Below are positions 11,052 to 21,935 of a DNA stretch of 64,000 nucleotides, in pieces. The translations under genes were made by a program, and so were the position numbers. The DNA is from Symbiodinium natans (lineage: Eukaryota; Sar; Dinophyceae; Suessiales; Symbiodiniaceae): assembly GCA_905221605.1 (NCBI GenBank), contig CAJNDS010002332.1:134001-198000 (forward strand), written 5' to 3'. The notes under the pieces are model-generated. The model was not told where the DNA came from and ran no database searches. It worked only from the letters and a program-made list of their open reading frames with translations. Numbering within the stretch: the first letter of the stretch is position 1; the number at the start of each line of letters is the position of its first letter.

Positions 11052-13420
11052 CCGGGGAGGCCACGCACAAGCGGACGTGACTTTTGCACACAAAAGCGGA
11101 CCCAGAATCTGGCCTCGGAACAATTTCCTGCGCAAAGACCCGGAGCACATATGGAAAACCTACTCCTGCGGAAAAATACAGCTGGGTTAGCCCCAGCGGC
11201 TCCTGGCTGCCTGGCCGCGTCACTTCTGATTCTCCCTGCCATCAGCATCCACCTCCACAACCTCACCTGGCAGCGCTGCAAAGACACACTGCGCCGCTTG
11301 CATCTTGCCTATCTGGACGAGCGCCGACCGCATCATGTGACAAGTTCCAAAGCTTGAAGTAACGCTGAGGAAATCCATGGTGCCATGGAAGCTCATGGAA
11401 ACCCTCGCTGAAGCTTCTGACATCTTTTTCCAAAGCCGCGCAAAGCATGAGAAAACCAATCGAAACCCCGCGGAGATTTTGCAGGAACCCTCACAAAGCT
11501 CCACTGGAAGCTTTAAAGACCTGCGCGCGACCTATATAAGAAAACCCACAGAAACCCCGCGGAAACCCTCACACAGCCCTAAGAAACCCACGGAAACCCC
11601 TTCAAAGCTGTCAAAAAACATGGAAAACCCACGGTAACCTTCACAAGACATTAGAAAAACCTTCCGAGAGCTTCAAAAACCTACGCAAAATCTAACAAAA
11701 CCCACTGAAACCCCGCAAACCTTAGCTGTTAAAAAAACCTAGGCAAAACTTGACAAAACCCACGGACATCTGCGGAAACCCTCACAAAACTTCAGAGAAA
11801 TTCAAGGAAAACCTCCGGAAAGTTCAAAAACTGCGCGAAATCCCACGGAAACCCTCACGAAACCCTTGAGGAACCTACCAAAACCATCCAATAGGTTTTA
11901 ACACACGCACGAAATCTAAGGAAACCCACGGAAACCCCCAGAAACCCCGCGGAAACCCTCGCGAAACTGTAGGGAAACCCAGGGAAACCCTCCAGAAGCT
12001 TAACAAACATGAACGGAAACACTGCGGAAACCCCTTTATCAGGACTGGATTCACCCTTTGGCAATTTACAAAGTTATTAAAGGACAGGTGCAGGAAACCC
12101 GCCACCCAATCACCGCACGCCAATGTCAGTATTATACTACCGGTCGTCCCCTAGAGGGTGAAGGACGCAAGAGGTGTTCTTCTGCTTCTGGCGAGGACCT
12201 CTGTCAACCGGAGCGCCGAAGCTGGGGCATGCCTGCCATACGAATCAATGGTCGCTGACCGTCTAAGAAGCACTTCGCGCCTTCAGGCAGAACGTCAAGG
12301 TACACATTGGTCTTTCACCAATCGGGTTCAGAAAAAGGAATACAGTCTACGTCTGCCTGGCTTCACCGTCAACGTCACAACTTGCTATAGAACAAGACTG
12401 ACTTCCTGCCTCAGGGTTCATGTCAGACTCAACCCAAGGACCTGACTGAAGGCATGACTGGTTTCTTGCACCCAAAGCTTTGACCCCGCGCATGGCTGTT
12501 GCTACAACCATACACTGCAGCTAGGCCACCAAGCAGCGCACGGATGAGCTTGGACACCTCCGGCCGCGCACCGGCCGGCCGCGCCTGCGCCCCGCAACGA
12601 ATGTGAAGCCTCTCGCATCGCCAAAAATCGGCCTTGAAGACCTCGGCAACCTCCTCCACTGAGTACTTCGCTGAGCGAGTTGCGAAGGCTTGCGACACCT
12701 TGGAAGCACAAACATGGACCCTACGGACTATGTCTGGGCACTTTTTTCGGCCAACAAATCAGGCTCCGACGTGGCAGACATGGCGCAAGTACGCTAGCTG
12801 TGGCCTAGGAGCTGCTTGAGGCAAGAGAGCGCTCAGCGAGCAGCGGCTCAGATGCAATCTGTTGAAGACACATGGCCCGTAGGCGCAAAAATTAGCAAAA
12901 GTCTCTGAGAGTCTTGCAGATCTCAAGGCATCTTGAAAAAAACAATCCGGCACAAAATCCAGCAAAACAGGTCTACGTGCAAACAAAAGCAAAAGTACAT
13001 TGCAAAAGTAGCAAACAAACGCAAAACAACGCAAATCTCCGAAATCTCCTGTAAACAAGGAACAACATTTAGGGCTGCTAAACACAAGCTAAAAGACAAC
13101 CGCATGAAAGTGGCCTCCACAGTTGCAGCTCCCTTTCTGCTGCAGCATTACAAAAGCAAGCAGCTGCTTCGGACAAGCCCCTGATCCCCAAGCTTATGTT
13201 CTGCACGCTGCTCCCCAAGGTTCCTGGAACAAGGGCAGGCGCAGGCACGCTGACGAGACCCAGCTGCGTGAGCCCAGGGCTCAAACTTGCGACCCCAAAA
13301 ATGGGGCCGTCTCGCGGCCCCAAAAATGGGGCCACGAAATGCACCCAGCTTCCCTTATTATAATGTGTAAATACATGAAAAGGCTGGAACTGCGACCCCA
13401 AAATTGGGGCCGCCTGGCGG
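11052..13420. repeat. Array copy 4, 3'-truncated
   Basis: Fourth unit. It ends within the second GGCCCC hairpin, where the sequence jumps from GCCGCCTGGCGG straight to TCCTGGCTGCCTGG of the next copy. The rest of the hairpin and about 300 bp of the unit are deleted. Confidence 0.9.
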
Positions 13421-13721
13421 TCCTGGCTGCCTGGCCGCGTCACTTCTGATTCTCCCTGCCATCAGCATCCACCTCCACAACCTCACCTGGCAGCGCTGCA
13501 AAGACACACTGCGCCGCTTGCATCTTGCCGATCTGGACGAGCGCCGACCGCATCATGTGACAAGTTCCAAAGCTTAAAGTAACGCTGAGGAAATCCATGG
13601 TGCCATGGAAGCTCATGGAGACCCTCGCTGAAGCTTCTGACATCGATCCAAAGCCGCGCAAAGCATGATAAAACCAATCGAAACCCCGCGGAGATTTTGC
13701 AGGAACCCTCACAAAGCTCCA
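13421..13721. repeat. Array copy 5, fragment
   Basis: About 300 bp matching the segment at 11210-11500 of copy 4, beginning at the deletion junction and ending at CACAAAGCTCCA. Unique C-rich DNA (CCCCCCAAAGCCCCCCACC) follows. Confidence 0.9.
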
Positions 13722-14666
13722 TTGCTGTTTACTTGCAATTTGAGAGTCCCCCCAAAGCCCCCCACCCCCCCGGTACCCCCCATCCCCCACAAAAAGGCCT
13801 CTTCTGGCCCAGACCTCCATTCTGGGCTCGAAACCCTCGGTCTGGGCCAATGAGGGCTCATCTTGAGTGGTTCGAGGGGAGCAAAATTCGGTTTTTTGCT
13901 TTGGAATTTGTGCCTTGGTGATCGCGCCCCCTGTTGGCTCCTGCAGGTGGGCAGTGGGACTCCAGCAGAACCCTGCGCAGGAAATTGTCCGAGGTTTTTC
14001 CATTTTTGCTGAGCAACCCTGTGAACAACTCACTTTGTGGAGGGAGTGGACAAAAACAACGTGTTCAGAATTAATTGCAGTCATTCTCCCACCTCCCCCA
14101 CAAACTCGTAAAATCCCACAATCCAATGCGTTTGGGGGTACTGTATTTTGGGTTCTTGGCTTTACACAAAGGGTTCGCCGGGGATGTTTTGAATCTGGGG
14201 CAAGTCTTTTATGAACTCTGGGATTTCCAACACCTTTAGAAGATAAACATCGGAGGTTTTGCAGAGTTTCACGTCATATTTCCGACCGGGTAGGTAGCTG
14301 CTCCTTTGCGCCATGGCAGCGTGAACCCCTCGGTCACGTGTCCACCGTCCTCATGGAGATCAGAAAGGCAATTCTTCTTCATGAGTGTAGTTTAAGTGAA
14401 GCCCTTCAAACCTTTTCAGCCTTTCGGAGCTTGCTGCATTGTCATCCTCAAATTGACCACAGTTACGTAATGACGCTTTTACTCCTCCATCACCCTCTTA
14501 AGATCAGGCAGCTGGTCTTGCGGCTCGACGGTTTGAAAGAGCTGCATCAGCTGTCCGAAAGCCTTGTAGCCGTTCTGCGATGGAACGCCCTCGGCCCTTG
14601 TAACTGCCCTTTCCACCTTTCCCTTCCAGTTCCGGACGAAGGTGCTGTGCATTATTGGCAAGTTCA
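13722..14666. other. No clear gene; C-rich tract at start
   Basis: A C-rich run (about 13745-13795) is followed by unremarkable sequence. Between 14380 and 14660 the minus strand contains protein-like fragments (NWKGKVERAVTRAEG, FQTVEPQDQLPDLKRVMEE) interrupted by stops. They may be a decayed gene or repeat, but I cannot name one. Confidence 0.4.
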
Positions 14667-14705
14667 CTACGGACTATGTCTGGGCACTTTTTCGGCCAAC
14701 AAATC
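14667..14705. repeat. 39-bp segment shared with array unit
   Basis: CTACGGACTATGTCTGGGCA and the following 19 bases match 5042-5081 of the tandem unit (and its equivalents near 7604, 10173 and 12720), with one T fewer in the T-run. Flanking bases on both sides are unrelated. Confidence 0.85.
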
Positions 14706-15290
14706 TTCAGCCAGCAGTCTGGAGTCTGAAGGGGTTAGAATCGTATTGGCTTTGTCTGGAACCGAAGCTGTCCTCCAAGTAGCCTTCGGCCGAAGTGAAA
14801 CTTTCCGCATCTTCGCCTTCCACCTTCGCCCCCCACCTTCGCCCGTCTTAGCTTCAGGGGCCAAAGTTTTTGTGCTGGCCTTCAGCTTCAGGTCGCACCT
14901 CAAAGCAGCGAACAGCTGCTCTTGTTCCGCCGGGTTTTGGGCGTATCTTCTGGAAAATTTTTAAAAATGTGCAACGGTGAAGGTCTATACAAGCTTGGAC
15001 CCTTGGTGTGAAGCACTCTCCATGGCAATTTTTTCAAATTTTACAAAATGCAAGTTTCAGCACTTTTCAAGGTTTTTGGAGTTAATTTTCATTGTTTGCA
15101 GGCGTCGCTGCAGTAGTCTTAGCCGGAATTTACCCAGACGGAAATTTCTGAAAGCTGCATATTTTCAAAAATTTGGATTTTTGTGAAAACCATGAAAAAT
15201 GTGTTTTTTTTTTCCTTTTGTTCAAAACTTTTTTGTTTGCTTCCATTTTTCCTGGCAAGATAGCATGGAGGAATTCCAAATGATTTTTTT
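14706..15290. other. No gene; AT-rich in second half
   Basis: A minus-strand frame at 14667-14903 is rich in Lys and Arg but unrecognised. From 14960 the sequence becomes T-rich and leads into the duplicated AT-rich block. Confidence 0.4.
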
Positions 15291-17075
15291 TTAAACCAAC
15301 CATTCCATTGGACGCCGCGTTTCTTGCAATGTTTTTTGAAAATTTTCAAAATTTTAAATTTTGATCCAAACCAAGCCGGTTGGCTTAGTTGCAAAAAGTT
15401 AGTAAGGCTTATTTTGTTTTCAGATCATTTTGTTAACAATGTTTCTTAAGGAAAAGTTGAAAAAAAACATTAATTGATGTTTTTAGAATTGTGCTCAAGC
15501 GATTTTGTTTCTGAACCAAGGCATTGCAAAATCAGTATTTACACTGCAGACTTTGAAATGCTTGAAAACCAGTGTTTCCTGTTTTAAATGTTTTTTTCAT
15601 TTTTGGAAATTTTGAAAACAATCTGCTTTGATCAAGGCAACTTCGAAACCAGTGTTTTAAATGTTTTTCATGTTTGAAATTACAAAAATAATTTGCTTAA
15701 CAGAGCATCTCCAATTTGCTCAAGTTTGGTGTTGCCTTGCATGTGTCAAGCCAGACAGCTGAAAAACACAGCCAAAGTTTTTTTGAGGTTATGTTTCTTT
15801 GCTGGTAGCTTTGTTCAGCCTTTGCAGGTGCAAACAGGAAAAAATGCACGTTAAGTCAAGCAGCAGAAAAAAAAATGGGCTGAGTTTGAAGTCTTGGCTT
15901 TCACGCGAACAGGGGAAACCGGTAGATGGGCTGCGACAACCGCAATTGCAGACCGCGACGGCGACGCGTGGGTGGTGGTGGCGGGCCGTGGACATGAGTC
16001 ATGACTCAATGACTCATGACTCATGACTATGACATGACTCATGACTCATAACTCATGACTCCCATGTCTTTGCACTTTCGTTTGATGTTGGTTTGATGGT
16101 AGGTGCGCCGTCTCATCCCTCTTTGAATCTCATTGCTCTAGCTTACTGGGGCGCTGTTGCGTCGAAGAAGCAGTGGAGGAAAAAAATGACTCATGACTTC
16201 CACAAAATACATTCTGTTTTTTTTGAACGCCGCGTTTTTTCTAATGTTTTTTAAGATTTCCAATATGTTAAATTTTGATCCAAAGCAAGCCGGTTGGCTC
16301 AGTTTCAAAAAGTTAGTATGGATCATCTTGTTCATTTCGTTGACAATGTTTCTCAAACAAGGAAAAATTGAACAAAAATCAATTAACGTTTTTTTTTGAT
16401 TTTGTTTTTCAGGCAAGTTTGTTCAGAGCGATTCTGTTTCTAAACAAGGCATTCCAAAATTGTTATTCATATTGCAGACTTTGAAATGCTTCGAAACCAG
16501 TTTTTTTCTCTGTGTTTTAAACGTTTTTTCATGTTTGAAATTTTAAAAACAATTTGCTTTAAAAAACGTAGCAAAAGAGCATCTCCAATTTGCATCTCAA
16601 GTATGGTGTGGCCTGCATGTGTCAAGCCAGGACAGCTGAAAAACACAGACCAAGTTCTTTGAAGTCCTGTTTCATTGCTGGTGGTTTTGTTTCAGCCTTT
16701 TCTGCAAACAGGAAAAAATGCACGTCAAGCCAAACAGCAGGAAAGAAAGATGGGCTGAGTTTGAAGTCTTGGCTGGATTCGACGCGAACAAAGCTGAAAG
16801 GAAACCAAGGCAGTTTTTCATTGTTCATGACCCGTGTTTGTGGCCGATGGGTTGCGGCGGCCGCAATGACTCACGTGACTGCCGTGACTGTGGCTGTGAC
16901 TGTGACTGATTCATGGTTCCTGATTCATGATGATCTCATGACTCATGACTCATGACTCGTGGCTCATCATGATCTCATGTCATGAGTCATGACTGAATGA
17001 ATGATTGATGACTGATGATTGATGATTCATACTTCACAATGCATAATGATTCATGATGCGATGCGATGATGCGAT
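15291..17075. repeat. Diverged ~0.9-kb tandem duplication with TGACTCA tracts
   Basis: Copy A (about 15291-16070) and copy B (about 16200-17075) share a series of words in the same order. These are GACGCCGCGTTT / GAACGCCGCGTTT, AATTTTGATCCAAA, AAGCCGGTTGGCT, TGCATGTGTCAAGCCAG and GCTGAAAAACACAG. The offset is about 870-910 bp. Each copy ends in a degenerate tract of ATGACTCATG units (about 15991-16064 and 16866-17075). The blocks are AT-rich and I see no coding potential. Confidence 0.8.
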
Positions 17076-17780
17076 TATGATTGATGCCAATGCCAGGCAA
17101 TGCGGCGGCAATGCCAGTAGGTAATGGGGCCATGTAATCCATGTGGCCCCCTGATTTGATGCCAAGCAGAGAGTGCTTCGCACCCCCATTTTGCCGTCAG
17201 GCAAAAAACCCAAGTCCAGGCTGCATCCAACACGAAGCTGCGGGCAAGACGAAGCGAGCTGATGCGGTTCAACTGGGGGCGGTTAAGGCTACAGGCAAAG
17301 ACGCAGGTTGCCTTCTGATTACAGAGCTGGATTTTTGGTGCCTTAAACTGTTAGGCACCAATGGTCCAGCTGCTGCTTAGAAACTTTGTTCTAGCGTTTG
17401 CGCGCGCGGCCTGCGGCCATCTTGCCTAAGCTTTAGGGTTTTTTTGGAAAACACTACGCTGCGCACAGCGATGCCATCTGTGACCATGTGTTTTGCCACC
17501 ACTTCTTGCAGCCTTAGCAGTGGGTCCCTTTCTTTTCTTTGCAGGTCAGGTTAACAGAACGCTGATTTCGCGGATGCTAAGACAGTTCGTGTTGTGCGAG
17601 GTCAAGTGCTGCTTCTCAGTTAAGGGGTGCAAGTCTCGTAATTGGCGAGAGGTGCACTGCTGCAAGTTTTGTAATTGCAAGAGTTGCGCGCAAGCTGTTG
17701 CATGAGGTTGTTATTGTGGACGTAGGAGAGGAAAGAGGGAAGAGTTTGTAAGCTTTGCTCTTGGAATTGTTTTTTCCTTC
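17076..17780. other. Intergenic; small hairpin and possible acceptor sites
   Basis: A short GATGCGATGCGATGATGCG repeat is followed by a small inverted repeat (GGGGCCATG...CATGTGGCCCC, 17126-17149). Pyrimidine-rich AG sites that could be splice acceptors occur at about 17544 (CTTTTCTTTGCAG) and 17780 (TTTTTCCTTCCAG). The second would open the frame leading into the PEP-synthase pseudogene. Confidence 0.35.
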
Positions 17781-19093
17781 CAGCAACTTATCAAAGGAAA
17801 CAAACAAGCCCGAAAGATCCCAAAGCTCCAACCTGAAGCACAGCTTGCTACACCAAGCCAAGAACCAGACGAGCCAGCGTCTGCAAAGGACTTTGCCATG
17901 GCTGCGCCGGGTGGTTGCCTGTCTGGGTATAATCGCAGGTCTTGGATGTAAGAGTGCCCGTGCCGGGTGGTTTCACCACCGTGGTCTACTTACAAGGAGT
18001 TCCTAAAGCAAGAAGGCCTTGCCATCAGCGACAAGCTGTCGAACGCTTCCCATTTACAAGAATGCAGACAAGCTGACGCGGTGGGCAAAAGAGACCGTGA
18101 CAAAATGATGGACACACGCTTTCAACCCAACTTCCAGGAAGAGTTGAAGGTACAGTGGGAGCTGGTCGCCGAATGAGAAGTTCACCTTCGCAGTACTTCG
18201 CAGTGCAGCCGTCGGTCACTGCGGAGGACCCCACCATGACTCTGGAGGAAACTTACCTTAACGTCATGGTCTATGCCGACGTGAACGAGAAGGTGCGCCG
18301 TGTGTTCGCGTCGCGCTTCACGGACCCAGCAATCTTCACGGCGCCACGACCGTGATTTTGATCACGACACGGTGCAGATGTGCGCCGCTTGCCGAAAGAT
18401 GTTCCGTAGTGACAGGGGCTCCGCCGGAGTCATGTTCTCCCTGGGCGATGTCGTGTTGCTCACTTCTGCCTGCGGATTGTGTGAAACTGTTGTCGGTGGC
18501 ACCGTGAACTCCGATAAGTGTGTCCTCAAGCCATCCCTTGCTAAGGGCAGGATGTCCATCATCTCGCGCGCCATGGGCTCCAAGCTCGTGAAGATGGTGC
18601 GCAAAGCCGACAGCGGCTCAGAGACCATCGACGGGGAAGCTGGTCGGCGACAGACGAGGAGGTCTTGGCCTTGTCGGCGATGGCTGTGAAGATCGAGAGG
18701 CGCTATGGATGGCCCATGTACATCGAGTGGACCCGGAACGGAGGTAATGGGAAGCTGTACATTGTGCAGGCTCGTCCGGAGACAGTTGCCGCTCAGAATC
18801 ACCAACAACGAGGAGCGCGGGGTGGGAGCCTGTGGTGCAGAAGGCCGGTGTTAGCTGCGTGCGTAAGTCATGAGTTGCGTGACTTGATCTGCCGCTCTGT
18901 CTCTGAGGCGGCTGCCATCACCAACTGCGGTGGCCGCACTTGCCACGCAGCCATCATGGCGCATAAGCTTGGCATCCCGGCCATCGTCGGTTGTGGAGAT
19001 GCCACGGACAAGATCAAGGAGGGCGACGTTGTCACGGTGTTTTGTGCCGAGGGCGACACCGGGTACATCTACAAGTTCAAGAAGAACGCTTGA
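17781..19093 (+). pseudogene. ppsA: Phosphoenolpyruvate synthase (pyruvate, water dikinase) pseudogene
   Basis: Bacterial-type PEP synthase converts pyruvate, ATP and water to PEP, AMP and phosphate. Blocks of the family appear in the right order but in different frames. VPVPGGFTTVVY then YKEFLKQEGLAISDKL are at 17951-18045. A MMDT.FQPNFQEELKVQ block ends by 18176. ETYLNVMVYADVNEKVRRVF is within 18196-18356. KMFRSDRGSAGVMFSL, GLCETVVGGTVNSDK and MGSKLVKMV are within 18352-18600. IEWTRNGGNGKLYIVQARPE is within 18668-18800. WEPVVQKA is at about 18826, and GGRTCHAAIMAHKLGIPAIV...CAEGDTGYIYKFKKNA ends at 19093. The swivelling-domain phosphohistidine (TCHAA) is present. The ATP-grasp motif expected as VRSSATAED reads VQPSVTAED. 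The DTESGF segment is lost, and about 100 residues between PETV and WEPV are missing, as is the whole C-terminal PEP/pyruvate-binding barrel usually expected. A 61-nt insert splits WEPVVQKA from AAITN. Frameshifts and an in-frame stop make it non-functional as read. The region 17781-17947 (PSQEPDEPASAKDFAM) may be an upstream exon. Confidence 0.85.
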
Positions 19094-19126
19094 AGAATTT
19101 TACTGCCCGCGAAGCTACACGTGCTT

Positions 19127-19205
19127 GGTGGTTTAGGGTTTAAGGGTCTAAGGGTTTCGGGCCTCGGCATGGTTTAGGGTTTAGGGTCCAGGGCTTTTTG
19201 GGGTT
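19127..19205 (+). repeat. Degenerate TTTAGGG telomere-like tract
   Basis: GGTTTAGGGTTTAAGGGTCTAAGGG and GGTTTAGGGTTTAGGGTCC occur within 80 bp just downstream of the pseudogene. TTTAGGG is the telomere repeat of dinoflagellates and many plants. This is a short interstitial, degenerate version. Confidence 0.7.
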
Positions 19206-20180
19206 TAAAACATCGGGAGCCCAAAAGCAGTATCCATACCAGAAGTACGTTGATGCGGGCAGCTATATGATACTTGTACGGCTGTGCGGGAGCAGTGCCT
19301 GCTGCATGTGAGGGAGTGAGGGAGTGAGTGAGCGAGGCTTATCTGCAACTTGCAGATTGTTTTCAGTCTTATGGAGGTCTTGGATGGCTGAGGCCCGTGC
19401 GTTTCTGCGATGCGACAAGAGGTTGCGCCTTGTCGTTGACATGTGTTGAGTTGACGCTTGCAAAGCTTGGAAATGATGCAATTGGAAGAAGATGGCGCTC
19501 CCTCTGCCACACATACCTGTGGCACGCCGATCAACCAGCTAAGCTGCTCACGCCCTCAATCTGTGAGAAGATGTGTGCTTGGAGTTTGTGTCGCATTGCG
19601 TATTCCCAGCCTCGAAATGCAGGCTAAACCTTAAACCTCCAAAATAAAGACATCCAAATAGGTAGTAGTTGCAAAATAGACCCCAAAGTATTCTCTACCA
19701 CAAATTACCCTGAAAATCCCAAATACAAGCAACACCAAATCCCAAAAGTCTTGTCTTCCTACATCCTAAACCCCCTAACACCCAAAAAAAGAACAGATAC
19801 CAAGTAGTCATATTCATAAATATATCCCCAAAATATTATGCCGGCGTAGACCCCAACAGTGAGGAGGGCCAGAAAAGGCCAAAGAAGGCCAGAAGAGCAC
19901 CGACACTCCCGGGGACAAAAAGTACAAAAGTTCGTGGGGGCCGAATTCCCTTGGGGGTCAAAAGGACGCCAACCGTTGGGGGATTCGGCTTTGCACACGT
20001 GTGGAACTTTTCAAGCGTGTCGCAACCCCCCAAGCCACCGTTCAGGATCCGACTTACACGACTCGCAATGCCTATACGCCAGCTATACAACGGTCTGACG
20101 AGACATGAAAAGCCAGCTAAAAGCTCCGGAATATACGCCGAAACGAAGGCCCCGCCCCACCGCGTGCAAGCCAGCAGAGG
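19206..20180. other. No gene; CCAAAA-rich flank of minisatellite
   Basis: Between 19640 and 19855 the sequence is rich in CCAAAAT and CCCCAAAATAT words with an ATAGACCCC motif. A similar stretch, with CATAGACCC, flanks the minisatellite on the other side (21140-21260), suggesting both flanks belong to one larger repeat. Confidence 0.45.
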
Positions 20181-21065
20181 CCGGAATTCACGGAAGCGTC
20201 GCGCGAAACCACAGTGGGAGCATCGAAACGCACCGGAATTCACGCGAAACCACAGCGGGAACATCGAAACGCACCGGATTTCGCGCGAAACCACAGCGGG
20301 AGCGTCGAAACCAAGGCCCCGCGAGGCCGGAATTCGCGCGAAACCATAGCGGGAACATCGAAACGCACCGGAATTCGCGCGAAACCACAGCGGGAGCGTC
20401 GAAAACAAGGACCCGTCCCACCGCGCGCGCCCTTGCGGTCGGCAACCTAAGTGGCCCTCCCAGAAGAGGCCTGAAGAGGCCAGAATTCGCGCGAAACCAC
20501 AGTGGGAGCATCGAAACCAAGGCTCCGCGAGGCCGGAATTCGCGCGAAACCACAGCGGGAGCGTCGAAACCAAGGACCCGTCCCACCGCGCGAGGCCTGA
20601 AGAGGCCTGAAGAGGCCAGAATTCGCGCGAAACCACACCGGGAGCGTCGAAACCAAGGCCCCGCGAGGCCGGAATTCGCGCGAAACCACAGCGGGAGCGT
20701 CGAAACCAAGGACCCGTCCCACCGCGCGAGGCCTGAAGAGGCCACGCGAGGCCGGAATTCGTGCGAAACCACACCGGGAGCGTCGAAACCAAGGCCCCGC
20801 GAGGCCGGAATTCGCGCGAAACCACAGCGGGAGCGTCGAAACCAAGGACCCGTCCCACCGTGCGCGACGTTGCGGTCGGCAAGCGAAGTGGCCCTACCAG
20901 AAGAGGCCTGAAGAGGCCACGAGAGACCGGAATTCGCGCGAAACCACAGCGGGAGCATCGAAATGCAGCGGAATTCGCGCGAAACCACAGCGGGAGCATC
21001 GAAACGCAACGGAATTCGCGCGAAACCACAGCGGGAGCGTCGAAACCAAGGCCCCGTCCCACCGC
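20181..21065. repeat. EcoRI-containing GC-rich minisatellite, ~14 copies
   Basis: The core GGAATTCGCGCGAAACCACA followed by GCGGGAGCRTCGAAAC is repeated about 14 times. Spacing is 41 bp when the linker is GCACC and about 53 bp when it is CAAGGCCCCGCGAGGCC. Longer linkers contain CCCGTCCCACCGCGCG, TTGCGGTCGGCAA and GAAGAGGCCTGAAGAGGCC. Neither 41 nor 53 is a multiple of three and the units contain almost no stops, so long open frames appear in several frames on both strands. One runs 454 codons on the minus strand at 19836-21200 but starts with TTG, not ATG. I regard these as by-products. Confidence 0.9.
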
Positions 21066-21935
21066 CACGCGCGCTGTTGCGGTCAGCATCCAATTCCCTT
21101 TACTCTGAACGTAAGAACCCCATCGTGCAAGCACTGTTTGGGGAACAAATGCCCGGAAATATATAGGCAAATCCCACACAAAATATCCCAAAATCCCCAA
21201 AAATAAAATATGTCATAGACCCTAATGCATAACATCTAAAGTCCCCAACCTTGCCCGATGGACCGTAGATACAAAGAAAACTATTTTGACTATTAGAATG
21301 AGAGCGGGACGACCTCATTTACGACACTGACCTCTTCAAGTGCAAAGCACAGTCTCTTCGGCCATGCAGGTGCACGTGTCCGAGAGAAAGCTGAGCTGTG
21401 CAACATTGCAGAAACTTCCGCATTCAGGTTGAGAATGATGCGGAATTTGGGACTAAACCTGGTTGCATCGTGCGCCCGCACGTTCTTGATGTCTGGACAG
21501 GATGGAGGAACCACTGCAGTTATTTGCAGAAGTAAGTTCCAGTGTACAGATGCACTGACCTTCTGGCAAGCACAGCGGCCATAACTTTAGACAAGCCATG
21601 AGCAGTTCAGCCTAGCCAATTGTGTAGCATGTGTGGGGAGCCTGAAAGTGGTAATCACCAAGTCCACGTCCATAGCCTATCTCGCAGGATTCGGAGGTTT
21701 CCTAGCAGTTGGGGGATCTGAAGAATCGCTTCCAAAAAGAAATCCTCAAACATTGTGGAAGTTCACAGGCCATCAAATCATGAAGGCTTTCACATTTCCG
21801 GCTTTAGACCAAAAAAGTCCTCAACAACGGCAAGCATTTGAGCTATGACACTACAGACGTGCAGACAGCAATGGTTTGAGTTCACCAGGGTTGTTAAAGA
21901 TCCGGCATTTACTTCGTCCTGAGCCGACAAGAGCC
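21066..21935. other. Intergenic, upstream of methyltransferase
   Basis: Nothing recognisable was seen apart from the CCAAAAT-rich flank up to about 21260. The methyltransferase frame is open from 21849, but no ATG precedes 21936. No spliced-leader relic is visible. Confidence 0.4.

Larger units (their letters stand above)
3371..13721. repeat. Tandem array of a ~2.57-kb unit
   Basis: The word CCGGGGAGGCCACGCACAAG recurs at 3371, 5917, 8481 and 11052, giving unit lengths of 2546, 2564 and 2571 bp. A truncated fifth copy ends at 13721. Flanks are unrelated outside the array: the sequence diverges immediately before 3371 and after CACAAAGCTCCA at 13721. Each unit contains, in order, a ~450-bp segment, a ~600-bp degenerate GGAAACCC minisatellite with a TATATAAG word at its start, about 1.2 kb of complex sequence, and two GGCCCC hairpins. 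Copies are near identical except for small indels. Open frames inside are conserved only because the DNA is; none has a recognisable domain. A minus frame of about 94 codons (4752-5036 in copy 1, beginning MFVLPRCRKPFATRSAKYSVEE) is the most protein-like and could be a captured gene fragment. Confidence 0.95.

Noticed and set aside
4178-12123. Conserved open frames in the tandem array (for example the GFPRGF-rich minus frames)
   Set aside because: They are identical between copies because the DNA is. They fall in the GGAAACCC minisatellite and have no domain.
14338-14964. 208-codon plus-strand frame
   Set aside because: It starts with GTG and has no known motif. The opposite strand has more protein-like fragments, so neither is called.
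19836-21200. 454-codon minus-strand open frame
   Set aside because: It begins with TTG, is made of minisatellite units of 41 and 53 bp, and equally long frames exist on the other strand. It is best explained by lack of stop codons in the repeat.
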